This document shows, piece by piece, positions 48,980 to 60,720 of a stretch of DNA of 64,000 nucleotides (position 1 is its first letter; each line of letters starts with the position of its first letter). The notes under the pieces were generated by a model that saw only the letters and a list, made by a program, of their open reading frames with translations, was not told the DNA's origin and made no database searches. Origin of the DNA: Schistosoma mansoni (lineage: Eukaryota; Platyhelminthes; Trematoda; Strigeidida; Schistosomatidae); the NCBI RefSeq assembly GCF_000237925.1, contig NW_017386020.1, positions 1,116,001-1,180,000 on the forward strand, given 5' to 3'. Made by a program: the position numbers and the translations under genes.

Positions 48980-49593
48980 TAACTCGGAAATTGACCAGAT
49001 CTAGGGCAAAGTACCTTGTTTAAATATACATGTGAATGAAGGATTGTTAAACATGAAAATTATTAATGTTGATATGACTCATATGGGATGTTAACTTGAA
49101 TCAGTGATCCATGATATGAACAAATATGGATCAGATAAGGTGAGAGAAATAGTAGTGCAAATACAAATTCAATCAGATGTTTGCTGGAAGACTATAATGT
49201 GTAAAAAAATACTGGTGAGAATGTGAAGTAAATGAATCATGTATTCGGTAGATTAATGATGATGTTAAACCAATAATAATAGTAATACAAAGATAAGTGA
49301 ATAAAGATAACAGACATATATTAGTCTTTTATTGTAATGGGGATCTCCTTTTGAACACATAAGTCGGGTTTTTGACGCCTGATATATTTGACTATGAAAG
49401 GCTGTAAGTACCCTAGTTAAGTCAGGTATTTAGTGGCTAAGATAACTTAACATCACTTAACATATAAACTGGTTCAAGTTAACATTCCATATGAGTCATA
49501 TCAACATTAACAATTTTCATGTTTAACAATCCTTCATTCACATGTATATTTAAACAAGGTACTTTGCCCTAGATCTGGTCAATTTCCGAATTG
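48980..49593. repeat. Long inverted repeat, arms about 126 bp, loop about 361 bp
   Basis: 48980-49106 and 49468-49593 are inverted copies with only a few differences (for example GACCAGATCTAGGGCAAAGT on the left and its complement on the right). The loop has no coding capacity. A second, shorter inverted pair (about 48908-48932 and 49319-49346, core GATCCCCAT...AATAAAAG) has one arm outside and one inside, so the unit is not a simple TIR transposon. Confidence 0.8.
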
Positions 49594-51189
49594 GATATAT
49601 AATTGTAGTTTTTATTGAAAGTAATTCAGCTTAGGTAAAATTCGCAGTATACTGGGAAACGACTCTTTACTAGCAGCTAAATTTTGATGAGTTGACTAAT
49701 CGAGATGTCGGTATTATTCTTGATACTGTCACATGAACTCCCCCTTCTCACTTTCCCCAACTAACTACAATCGAACTGGATGAATACAACGTTTCCGACT
49801 GAAATTGACTGAGTCAATTATTTTTATTTAAATCAGTTCATTATCAAACTATCTAAACAGGAGATTACAGCAAACCAGAATACATTTTACCATTCACAAT
49901 GATGTTAATGCATTAAAGCACAGTAGTTATTGAATATTCCTCATATTACTAAATGTAACTTATTCGAAGTGATAAATAGGTAAACTAAATTGGCTACGAT
50001 GACATATTGTTCATACTTCGTGGAAACCTATGCAGTAGAGAGAATAGTACCATCCAATCAAATGAATGTATTTTTTTAGAAAGGTTATGTATGTTGGAAA
50101 TTGTCTTACCGTGAACTGACTGATACAATCTACAGCATTACTGAATATATCAAACATCACGGCAGGCACAGTAAAACAATCCTGAACTTAAGACTAATTA
50201 CCCACCCAATGCTCACTAGTTTCCAAGGTTTCTCACGTGAATGAACGGCATTTTATTGAAGAAAGAAGCTTCCCTAATATTCACTGCTATATCTTACACA
50301 ACCATCTACCATTTGATCAAAACATTAATGATACTAACATACTAAAGATTTCCAGTTACTTGATGCCGATTAAGAGAAATACTTAATTACGAGCACTGAG
50401 GTTATTCCATTCTGTTTCATCACCACTTAGGAGTATCACATGGTAAAACTGTCACAGAGACATATGCCATAATCTTTGGATCTATGATTAAAAGTTACCC
50501 TTGAATCATTGACGTTGTTCAGCTATACTAACAGCTAACGCAAAAAGGGTAGTGATGATTTCCTTAAAAGCTGGATACCGATGTTGGTAACTAATGATTC
50601 TCAATCCCTAGAGTCATTTGACTAAATGCCTTAAATCCCTTCTCTGATATCATTCATTAGATAAGTATAGTAATATTACTAAGGGAAATTATAATGCTGT
50701 TTAAACCCACGTTAATTAGTATCATGAAATATCACAGTGATATCAGACTAAGTTATTAGTGAAATCCTGTTTCGTCAACAAGCTAAAAATGGTATGAATC
50801 ACGAAATCTATCAGCCACTTCCATACATCCAACATTTAAACAAAGTATACTACAATGTGTCACTTAGTAGTTACAATCCAATATACTGAAGAATAGCACC
50901 GACGACTATTCATTGATCAACTTCTAAGTATGATAAACATCATCGAAATTCAATTATGTAATGGCAAAGAATGTTGACTAGGGTTTGAAACATAGTTATC
51001 ACGAAAAAGAGATTATCAGAATGATGAGTTGTATCTAATACTAATGATGTGAAGACGAATCAAGGGAAATTTAGTTTTTTTATTAAGTAAATCAATCTCA
51101 TTAATTTATATAGTTTATTGATGAAAAATATCAATTATGAAAAGAAATTAGTAATAAATCAAAACTTAACATTTGCTAACATCCAACTA
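49594..51189. other. Intergenic DNA, no gene recognised
   Basis: A+T-rich, no long frames, no repeats noticed. Confidence 0.4.
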
Positions 51190-51545
51190 GTGAAAGACCT
51201 AATGTTGAGTCGGCTTCCGGAGCGCTTCAACGGAGCCCTCAGAGGCCCAAAAAGGAGCCAAAGAGCCCCAGCCAATCAGAGTATGACGGAACATTCTAGA
51301 ATTCCAACGTGGCGTGCTACTATTGGTCGGTAGCATAAAATGTCGTTAACGGATTGGCTGAAATATGATGTTGATTTAACAGACGCTAACATCTATAAAT
51401 ACCCATGATTTTCTGTACAAGAACGAACCCTGGAATAAAGTGTTTCTCTCATACTTGCGCCTTCTCTGTGGCGTTCAAGTCGTTGAGTAGTTCTAGCCTA
51501 TGGGTTACCAGAATAGCTTAGGAAACGAACATAGCGTTCAATTGA
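51190..51545 (+). repeat. Possible solo LTR
   Basis: A G+C-richer block starts near TGTTGAGTCGGCTTCCGGAG. It contains CCAATCAG (CCAAT-like), a TATA-like CTATAAATACCC at about 51394, and AATAAAG at about 51434, followed by a T-rich and then G+C-richer end. Promoter followed by poly(A) signal within 50 bases is the LTR pattern. No coding remnants adjoin it and the exact ends were not settled. Confidence 0.5.
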
Positions 51546-54500
51546 CGAGACGTATCACCTAAATATACTACTTCTATACAGAATATCCACCAAGGAGTAT
51601 CTTCATAAGAAACAGTACTCTAACATAACCATTCAATACTTCAATAAAATAGATGTATTTGAAATTAGACCATATTTTTGCAAGTAAATTGATTATCCAC
51701 TATATATAAGAACTTTCGTCTAAATTGGAGCGAATAGTTTCACAGTATTTATATGTTGATGTAAGATAATAAACATATTTCCTTGAAAAAGCTTGGACCA
51801 GATTGACAGTCGAAACGTTGGATTTACTTCAAATTCATTCGCTGAGATTTTACAAATACATATTCTTCCTATTTAATGATTATCCACTATTTTACTATTT
51901 AGTTAAATCTATTCTAGCATGAAAACCAGGTTAAAGACTTCCCTGAATACACTCATTATTGTGAAACTCTGTGAACCTTGATTGATGGATTGATGGGGGG
52001 GGGGAGACTGATATGTAAAAACATCAACAATTTCTAAAAGGCTTCACAGTACCATAATGTTTAAAGAAATAAACAATAATTGTTTTAATAATAATAATAA
52101 TAATAATGAAATATATAATTATTTAATAATGACAGGACTAAACTTATATATTCATACATTTTTGTTTGTAAAATAAATAGTTTAATAAATGAACAAGAAC
52201 CATATATATGATATAAACAAACAATGGAAGAAAAAAACGGTACACTTTAATCCAATTTACTATTATAATATTCAACAATTTCTTTTTTTTTAAAAAAAAA
52301 GCGTAAAAATGTTTAAACAAGAAAAAAAGAAACAAAACACACAAGAGCGGGAAATGTCTTTTCTTTCAATGTTGTAGATCATTCAGTAGATGAAATGAAT
52401 AGCAATGATAGTAATTGAATGTCTTTTTTATAATTTGAAGAATTCTTTGTGATAGGGTAACTTGGATACAACTAATTCATTTAAATGCTAATCAAATAAT
52501 CTATTCCAATACTAGTTAATAAACTATTTGTAATGTAAACAGAATGAACAACTGGAAAGTGTAAAACACTTTTAATGATGAAACACCATTTATGATAGAT
52601 GTCGTTGTAACTATCTTAGGATTATCTAAAAAAAATAATAAAATATTGTATGAAAATAAATAATTTAGTTACATTTATAATTATTCATTAAAAATAACTA
52701 ATCACATGATAAAATGTAGTGTGGTCTACTTATACTCACATAAGTAGTATATGATGATGATCAGACATAGAATATATTTTGACAGAAGATCGATAAGGAA
52801 AGAACAGAAATGAAGCACAATCGGGACGAAATTGCATAAACAATGAAATCAAAGAAAACGGACTGATGTTTGCAGAAGGAACAGTTAGAATTGAAACAAT
52901 TGATCGTTATTTTTCAAATTAACTATTTACTGTATGGTAATCAGAATTGAGTAAGATAGTCTGTAATTTATGCCTAAATACATTCGATGGTCCCCACTCG
53001 TCTTGTTCACTACAGTACCTCTGATACCATTTTAAATAAAGTCGATTTGTTTTTTTTAGTAATTATCTATAGAGTTACATTTAAGTTAGTAAACTACTGC
53101 ATCATGGATTGATTTCAACTTCCCTTTAAATTGATTTCATTGCTCGCCTGGTGTTAAGTGATGGGTAGCCATTAATCCGAAATCTGAACCAAGTTGATCA
53201 GGAACTGTTAAAACTGGCAGTGTTTAACGTGAGCTATACGACTTTCAAATGGGTTTAGTTCCGTTGGAAACTTCAAGAACAATTCGATGTACAAGTGAAA
53301 CTATAAGTCAATGAATTCACAAACAATAAATAAAAGCATAAAACAATCCTATTTTCGGTTCAGATGGATCTACTCTGTAGTTCTACTGAGGTGGTTTTTA
53401 GTCGATTACAACTTAATACTGTCGGTCCATCCTCTGAAGATGCTGTCTCCATGTTAGCTTTTATGGATTTTACTCAAACGTATCTGATCATACCTTACGA
53501 AAATGACAAGAGGAGCGAGTTAGGAAATTAAAAGCTAAGTATTATCTCATAATTAGCAACTAAAAGAACCAAACTGGAAAGATTACGCTGCCACAAAAGT
53601 GACAAGAATAGAAGTGAACTAAAAAAGCACAGAAATACTAAATACTGAATGTTTACACTGTCTAATAACGATATTCAGGTCTTGAGAACAACTGTATGCG
53701 AGCCATCATCATAAATTTATTTCTTCGATAAAAGTCACCTTCAGGGAAATGGAACATTTGGTTGCTTTAAAATCAATCCTGGACTTCTCGTCAAACGTAG
53801 TATAAAAGAATTTGTATAGCCCCATAAAAACCGTTAATTCCCATTATGTTAAACGTCATGCCGCTTCATTTAAAGTCCCAGCATAATCGCGTGGAAACTT
53901 TCACCTCTACACTACAGTCTTTGTGAATATTTTCAAAAACTGATAACATCAAAAAGTATCAATATGATTCATCCAATGAAATCCAGACTATGAATTATCA
54001 CACATCGTATAAACGTATATATTTAAAAGCACCGAAACTTTGATAATTCAGTCGGTTTTTATACAACATTAATTAATGATCGCTGCTAAATTCAAATGTT
54101 TCAAGGCATTCCAAAAAAGGTCCCAGTACTGATGAAACTTACCAGTTATACAAATTTTATTCTCGTAAATGTTGTTAATCTCAAGTTTACATAAAGTAAG
54201 AAATTCTAATCTACTTTTTTATAAAAAATCTCTGGTAACCCCAGACATAATTTTGAGCATAATTTTAAAACTCCATGAAGACTCTAAATTAATATTTCAT
54301 AGAACAGACTGACTTAATTTTACAACCCATGAACATTCCCAACATTTAATTATTCATCTACACATTTTGAACTTGACGGGCCAGGAAAAAATGTAGCAAA
54401 AAGGTATTCAGAGTATGTTCATGGTTTAAATTAAACTCAAGGAGCAGCTCTATTAGAGAAAAACTTCGAATAGTCAATATGGATACTGAGGAAGTGTCAA

Positions 54501-55226
54501 TTTACGGAAATAACGATACTGGCTTTGTTTTTAAATTAAACAGAGTGGACGACACTTTCAGACAGGATATTTCGGCACCCATGGCCTAGAGAAATCTTCT
54601 GTTCACAAAACAGATATAACGGAAGACAACCTGCAGGTATGAAAACCCTAAGATAGTAAGGGTATCATAAATTAACCACAATACTATCACACCTAGTACT
54701 CCAAAAATACCTAAGGACATTAATTACCTTTGGTCTAAGATATCAGTTAACCATTTCAACGAAATTAAAATGTTATACCTCGGAAGCTATAAGATAACTA
54801 CACTTTTAGATATAATTTCGAATAAAAACATAAGCTTGAAGAGAATTATTTTTCAGCACTCACTTAAGGATTATTATGACCAGTTTGAATACGAGTTGCC
54901 AAGATACAGAAAGTTGTGATTGAGTCCATTAACCAAAACGAGTGCCAGACTAACTCTCAGTAAGATACATATTATGGACAAAATAGCAAGAATTAATGCA
55001 ACATTAGTTGTTTACTCACTAATAATTAGTAATGAACCCATGACTGTCACTTCAAGACATACAAAATCCAATCTAGCCATTGAGCCGTAGGATATGGAAT
55101 CAGTATACCTTACAATAATGACAGATTCTAAGAAAACTGAAGTCACCTAGTCATAAATCATGATGAATAGGGGATAAGCCACAACAAAAAAACCATGCAC
55201 AATACAACACTACAAGTACTTCTAAC
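51546..55226. other. Intergenic or intronic DNA, with G10 and AAT microsatellites
   Basis: No exon could be supported on either strand. A run of ten G (51995-52004) and an (AAT)n tract (52086-52108) are the only simple repeats of note. Since the mucin-like gene reads leftward from 55227, part of this stretch may be its intron and later exons. Confidence 0.4.
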
Positions 55227-55875
55227 CTGTTATGGTAAATGTAGTTTGGTATTTTTCTTCTTCACTTTCGATGCTCGAAGACACAATTCCCGTAGTACTT
55301 GTTTCACCCTCTTGAAAGTTGGTCATTTGACTCACCGAGGACTGTGACTCCGTTGTTCCTACATCCGAAGACTCCTCCCCAGTCACACTGGCAATCACAG
55401 ATTTGTTAGTTCGTCGCGCAACACTCGACTCTGTGTTATCAGTTCCTTCTGAATAATTAGAGGACCCAGATGAAGCATTATCAGAACTTGATGAAATATC
55501 CTCAGTTCCTTCGGATCTCACTGGAGTAGAGGTGCCAGCTTTATCAGTAACATCAATACCGGTACTTGCTACTGAAGTAACATCATTAGTCTCTGTACTT
55601 AATGTCGTAGCTGAAGGTTCTGTTTGAGCGAAAGTTGAGGATGATAAAGAAGTTGTATCGCTAAGGTTATCAGTTGACTCAGACACAGAAGTAGTAGACG
55701 AATCGTTTGCATTTCCGGTTGTTAAAATTACACTCGTGAAAATGGCGTAGAAAAAAAAAAGGGTCATGTACACTCCAATATTACAATAAAATAACTTCCG
55801 ACCATACATCCCAATAGTTCTTAATAATGCAATTAATTTAATCAGATTGCACTGAAAACTGTAAGAAATTAACAA
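55227..55875 (-). CDS. Ser/Thr-rich mucin-like secreted or surface protein, first exon
   Basis: A 216-codon open stretch on the minus strand. Three possible starts (55875, 55809, and the ATG of MTLFFFYAIFTSVILTTG) precede one strongly hydrophobic segment that ends near GNA, a plausible signal peptidase site; the ATG at 55809 is my preference. The mature part (about 160 residues) is 44% Ser+Thr, acidic, and has five N-X-S sites (NDS, NLS, NAS, NYS, NKS), so heavy O- and N-glycosylation is likely. The frame reaches ACAG|GTTAGA at 55227/55226, a good donor in phase 1, so the protein probably continues in exons further left that I could not identify. No named domain is visible. Similar stalk-like regions occur in surface mucins; the function is unknown. 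Confidence 0.65.
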
Positions 55876-56719
55876 CAGTTTTGACGTTAAATTTTAAAAT
55901 GAACTATTAATTGATTTGCGTTTGATGATCCACAGCCCAATTTGTAAGTCTGCCCATATCGTTTGATCGATTGATATATTTTTGTAGTTAAGCTCAAACT
56001 AGTAATTTGATTGGTTTATGAAATGTTTTCTATGATTCATGATGAGTGGGCAAATCAGAATACTCAAATAATATTCGAACTTATATTTAAGGTCTGAAGT
56101 CGAGTATGACAGATGCATGTGACACAGTATGTCATTTAAACACAAAGAAAAACTCCAATTCCAGAGTGAGGAGCTACTACTATAAGCAGCTTGATAATTG
56201 TAGCCTATTCTTGTGTCATACTTAGAATTCAGCGCTAAATACTTCTGAATTTAAGAGTAAGAATTTAAGCACGACTGTATATATTTCACATACAATAAAT
56301 GTGGTCAGTATAGTGATTACCAACTTTACAGTATATATTGTTGTAGCAGTTGTAAACATCTGAAAGCCACTTGTAACAAATGAATTATTACTTCAAGTGT
56401 CATTTTTAGAGTAAACATTGATACTCCCTAATATCTTGTGTTGTTCAAACTACGAAATGAAGTCTCCATATATCATTTTAACATGGAATAATTCTATGGG
56501 GAGAAGAGATTCTGATTATAGTCTATGAGTATTAAAATTGATTCTGACTTTGTCGTGGTTTACATCCAAACTATACAGTGCCAAATGCATTGAAAACTTA
56601 CATATTTGATGTTAAGATGAAATACAAATAATCGGTAATATTTTCAACAGTCAATAGAATGGCTATTTATATTACTTCCTAAATTACTATTCTTAAGCTT
56701 GAACATAATATCTTACTTA
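55876..56719. other. Intergenic DNA upstream of the mucin-like gene
   Basis: Presumed promoter side of the minus-strand gene. No definite promoter element or other feature. Confidence 0.35.
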
Positions 56720-56830
56720 CTTACTTTACTTACGCCTGTTACCCCTCGTCGAGGAGCATAGGCCTCTCACCAGCATTCTCCATCCAACTCTGTCCTGAGC
56801 CTTCCTTTCCAGAAAAATTTGGACATAATG
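56720..56830. repeat. Dispersed repeat shared with 41685-41870
   Basis: Contains GCCTGTTACCCCTCGTCGAG and GCATAGGCCTCTCACCAGCA, then CCAACTCTGTCCTGAGCCTT. See the copy in RPN2 intron 13. Confidence 0.45.
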
Positions 56831-56904
56831 TCAGTTTCCTGGTAATTATTCGCCCCAGATATTTAGAAATCGACCTGGTTTTTAATCACTTTTTTTCAAC
56901 AGTT

Positions 56905-56965
56905 CTAGTGAAAAGCCACGGTCAACGGAGTTCAACTGTGTCTAGCATGAGGAAAGTACTCAACG
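56905..56965 (+). repeat. Fragment of the dispersed GTGACCAGTGGAGTTCA family
   Basis: Reads CTAGTGAAAAGCCACGGTCA then ACGGAGTTCAACTGTGTCT, aligning with 60640-60690. Confidence 0.4.
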
Positions 56966-57179
56966 AAAATAATATTCAATAAATATAAAATAAAATATCG
57001 GTATATCTACTACATTGACTTTATAGTTATGATCATTAATTAATAAATAGACCCTATGAATTCAGTGGGACTTATCACGTCTATGAAATTAGGGGGTCGG
57101 AGTCATTTCAAAAAGATGAGATAGTTATGCGTTCCTTTTCAAACCAAAACAGTCAAATACATTATTATTGAATTTCATT

Positions 57180-57395
57180 AAAATAATGAACAGATCAGTG
57201 TCAGACCACTGTTGAAAACGTGAAAGCGCTACACAGCCGTTCCGTCCTAGTACGAAGCTTTTCAGCAGTAAACATCCATGATCCCACACGCAAGATTTAT
57301 ACCCAAGACCTTCGGTCTCGCGCGCAAACCCTTGAACTCCAGTCCAATGAGCTGGTATCACACGACATTAATATTTAACTTCAACCAATCCACGA
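57180..57395 (-). mobile_element. tRNA-derived SINE with degraded hammerhead tail
   Basis: On the minus strand: GGATTGGTTGAAGTTAAATA, a tRNA-like head (about 57360-57300), then a tail with CTGCTGAAAAGCTTCGTACT and AGGACGGAACGGCTGTGTAG. The tail corresponds to the CUGANGA and GAAAC boxes of the SINE hammerhead, both altered. Same family as 7671-7965, 59390-59600 and 60721-60985. Confidence 0.65.
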
Positions 57396-58343
57396 TGTTT
57401 CGCGACCATCTTCGAGTAGTGTTGAATTTTACTGTGAAGATCAAATACTTTGGTACAAAGTACTAGATCATTACTTATCGTACTTTTTGTGCTCAACAAA
57501 TCCTTTCAGGGTAATTTTACAAGTGACCTTTAGGTCAGGTATCGCTCTTGTTTTTCATAATCACAAATTTCATTCTGATTTCAGTTCAGATTGAAGTTTT
57601 GATTCTTGTCTATAAATAATTTTGGTTCCCATATCCTACTTTTATTCCAATCTAATGTTTACTTCCTTGTTTTATATTTCATTTAACTTAATTTAGGTCA
57701 TTTTCGTTAAGTCAATGTTTATGTATTTTATGTCCTTGAATGGTTTCAGTCAGATTTGCCGGTTATCTTTGATTGTCTATTTACAGGATATTATCGCATA
57801 ATTTTTTTTTACCGTTAACACTTCAAATGTCGAATATTTACTTTCGATTTTTAACTATTAATTATTTCTTATTATTAGATTTTGTTTATAAAAGCTCTTG
57901 GGAACTTGTTTTTTTTAACTGTTTGAGATGGTGGAGAAATTCGGACACATCACTCCTACCTGAAGTTTTTGTGCTGATGATATCGTTCACAACAGCCAAA
58001 CCATCCAGATCAAAGAACAAAATCGCATCAAAAACATAACTGTTTCTACATGAATAGTATCGTAGTTATTATCATACAATTGTGTTTTCAACATTCGACT
58101 AAGTTTCATACAAAGAGTGAGTAGATACTAGTCATTTTTGGAATTCACTTTATCATCCGATAACAAATAATCTCAGGTCGTAGGTTTTAGCTATTTGAAA
58201 AGACACATTTCTTTCGATTACCTTCTCATTTAGTGATAATTCCTCATGTTATATAATATATTAGAAAAATTCTCAAATTAAACCGATGAATCATTAGTTA
58301 ATACTCAAACTTGATGTTCGTTATACGTGCGTCTTACTCACCT

Positions 58344-58510
58344 CTATCGCCTTTTCCTAATTTTGTCTTTAGCTAGAAACTGATTTGCTCTCCGCCACAA
58401 AAGGTTTTTACTGATGGTATCTTGTAAACGGATCTGGAGCATCTTGCGTAGACAACTGCTTGTAAATACCTGTACACTTTTGATAGTGGTTGTAGTAGTT
58501 CTTCTTGTTT
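58344..58510 (-). mobile_element. RTE/SR2-like LINE fragment
   Basis: The minus-strand frame gives TTTTTIKSVQVFTSSCLRKM, LQIRLQDTISKNLLWRRANQ and DKIRKRR, the conserved C-terminal block of SR2-type RTE ORF2. Sequence upstream in that frame does not match the family, so the copy is a short fragment. Confidence 0.75.
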
Positions 58511-59389
58511 CAGCTTGATGAAGATTATAATTTTCCACAAGAAGCACCTTAAAAGTAATAGTTACTTTATTCAAGACTACAGTTCTGGTAACGGTAAAGG
58601 ATTCTCTGCACAAAATATACAGTATTGTTATACAGCATCGTTTATGTGTGATGATTAGAAGTATTCGGATTATTGTACGAACTAGTATTCCCCAAAATGG
58701 AGCAATTTAAACCAAACAGAACTAGATGAGCACAAACGAACGTATTGTATTTAAAATTCAAAATCAGGTGGTCATCAAGTACAAGAGAATCATTAGTTCA
58801 TACAAACACCACATTATGTCATCCATCTTCAACAATGAACGTCTTTGCTTATTTCAGCATTATATGACAAATTCCAATGTATTCTCTCGTTTCTTTAAAA
58901 AAAAATGGTTAAGAATAAGAGTATGATAACTCCTATAGTATTTCGGCTTATATCTTACGGTACTTTCAGCATAACCATAGGTTGCGAACTTTCTATAAAA
59001 GTATTTAAGCATATTATACGATTTAAATAATTACTGAGTTAAAATAAGATATTTAAAATATGAACATTTATTGCATTAACTAACCCGTTTTATAATAGAC
59101 ACTTGTAATATCAATACACCTACAGGAACACATGAAAATCTAAATGAATGAATTCGTATACTGTTAATACTAATTCAAGTAATAAATTGTTCTAACTTAT
59201 TTCTTTTTAGAAATTATAGTCTAAATGACAAGTGACTTTCTAGCTAGTTAATCACAAGTTGATTCTTGTTAGCATTGTACTAACCATTCCACTAATCATT
59301 TATCAAATCTTTCACTACAACTTAATTCAATCACTTTGTATAATTCGAAATCTTAATACAGTTACAAAATATTAATGGTTGAATTTATG

Positions 59390-59605
59390 AGTCGTTTGAA
59401 GCTAGACCATTATTGAAAATGTGGAATCACTGGACGACAGTTTCATCCTAAGACGGGACTCCTTAGTAGTGCACATTCACGATCCCACATGCAAGACTCA
59501 AACTCAGGACCTTCAGTCTCGCATGCGAACTCTTAAGCTCCAGAGCAATCAGCTGACATCCAACGGTGTTAATGTCTAACTTCATTCGATCTATGATTCA
59601 TTGTC
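59390..59605 (-). mobile_element. tRNA-derived SINE with degraded hammerhead tail
   Basis: The minus strand reads GAAGTTAGACATTAACACCG and GTTGGATGTCAGCTGATTGC (A-box region), B-box-like GAGTTTGAGTC, then CTACTAAGGAGTCCCGTCTT and AGGATGAAACTGTCGTCCAG. The hammerhead layout is clear (GTCGTCC cleavage side kept), but the CUGANGA box reads CTAAGGA. Confidence 0.7.
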
Positions 59606-59901
59606 TGAGGTAGATACCTATCTTTACTCGACACGGATTGGACTCCATTGATCATGGCTTCTCAGTAGAACTCCAGGTAATCCATTTTGAAGTTAGTCAC
59701 TAGTAAGTACATGATGATGTCCACCAAAACCTACATTCGAATTACAAAATATTAGTTATAAATTCTTATTAATTCATTAAAACAAATATCATTCATAAAC
59801 GTTTTATGTTGTCATGACAAAATCTATCTAAACTACAAGGTCATTATGTAAAATATTCGTTTTGAACATTTGATATTTTGTTGACCATGTACATTTATGT
59901 A

Positions 59902-59918
59902 TGTGTGTGTGTGTGTGT
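59902..59918. repeat. (TG)n microsatellite
   Basis: Seventeen bases of alternating T and G within a wider GTATGTG-rich stretch (59888-59935). Confidence 0.85.
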
Positions 59919-60230
59919 AAATGTGTGTATTTATTTATACATATATGTGATTTGGTTCCATTATTTTTATATGCATAAATTTGGCTTAAACTTTTCATTC
60001 ATACAACCTTGACGATAGTGAATACCGGAAGTTAAATCTTTCTATTCAATTATCAATCAACTAATATAACACCCCTTCCATTTTTCTATTCTCATTTGGT
60101 ATATGATTGTGATTGTTTATTGATCACGTTATACATTTGGTATCAAAAGTTTTAACCAATTTATTGTATTGTATAGTTACCTTATCAGAATATCACTTAT
60201 ACATATCCTCCTATTTTAATTAATCAGTAT

Positions 60231-60237
60231 TATATAG
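60231..60237 (+). promoter_or_regulatory. Possible TATA box of the Ly6-like gene
   Basis: TATATAG lies about 100 bases before the start codon at 60337. In such A+T-rich DNA it may be chance. Confidence 0.25.
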
Positions 60238-60336
60238 AGACACAGGGAGAACAAGATCAAGGGAAAATAAACGACCGAGTTCATACACCATTCTGGAAAT
60301 AAAATAGTTTTACAGATTACAAAATACTATACAAAT

Positions 60337-60525
60337 ATGCAAGTGTTCAATAAAATTGTTATTCAGTTTATTTTGCTTCTATACACTACCAGTTATGTTA
60401 TATCACTTAAATGTTATCAATGTAATTCACATAATGATAATTCCTGTAATAGTATTACCGATTCACGAGAACGACCTAAAGAATGTCCTCCACATCTACA
60501 AGCATCATGTAAAACTATAGTTCAG
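60337..60525 (+). CDS. Ly6/uPAR (CD59-like) protein, first coding exon
   Basis: 63 codons from an ATG: a hydrophobic signal peptide (KIVIQFILLLYTTSYVIS) followed by LKCYQCNSHNDNSCNSI and PKECPPHLQASCKTIVQ. The start C-Y-Q-C-N and the cysteine spacing are those of the N-terminal half of a three-finger Ly6/CD59 domain (human CD59 starts LQCYNC). The exon ends CAG|GTAAGT in phase 0. The expected second half with the CC...D-CN motif and a GPI-anchor tail must lie in later exons, which I did not find within the remaining 3.5 kb. Schistosomes have a family of GPI-anchored Ly6 proteins at the tegument; membership is inferred from this half-domain. One N-glycosylation site is absent here. Confidence 0.85.
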
Positions 60526-60603
60526 GTAAGTTGATAATAATATAATGTTTCCTATAATATATATAATACATAATGTTTCCTTCTGATAATTAATATAATC
60601 ATA

Positions 60604-60720
60604 TGCTCACTAGTGACTTCGAGAAGGATATCCAGGAGCTCTAGTGAGAAGCAGTGACCAGTGGAGTTCAAACCACGTCTGTCGTGAGATAGGAACTCAC
60701 TGAAGACAATTGGTGAATGG
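60604..60720 (+). repeat. Dispersed repeat block, fullest copy, directly before a SINE
   Basis: From GCTCACTAGTGACTTCGAGA through AGAAGCAGTGACCAGTGGAG to GTGAGATAGGAACTCACTG. Fragments occur at 3074, 6146, 56905 and 61746. Here it abuts the SINE without spacer. Confidence 0.55.

Noticed and set aside
52144-52344. Membrane protein frame of 66 codons (minus strand)
   Set aside because: Extreme A+T composition with poly-Lys and poly-Phe runs; no splice or family support.
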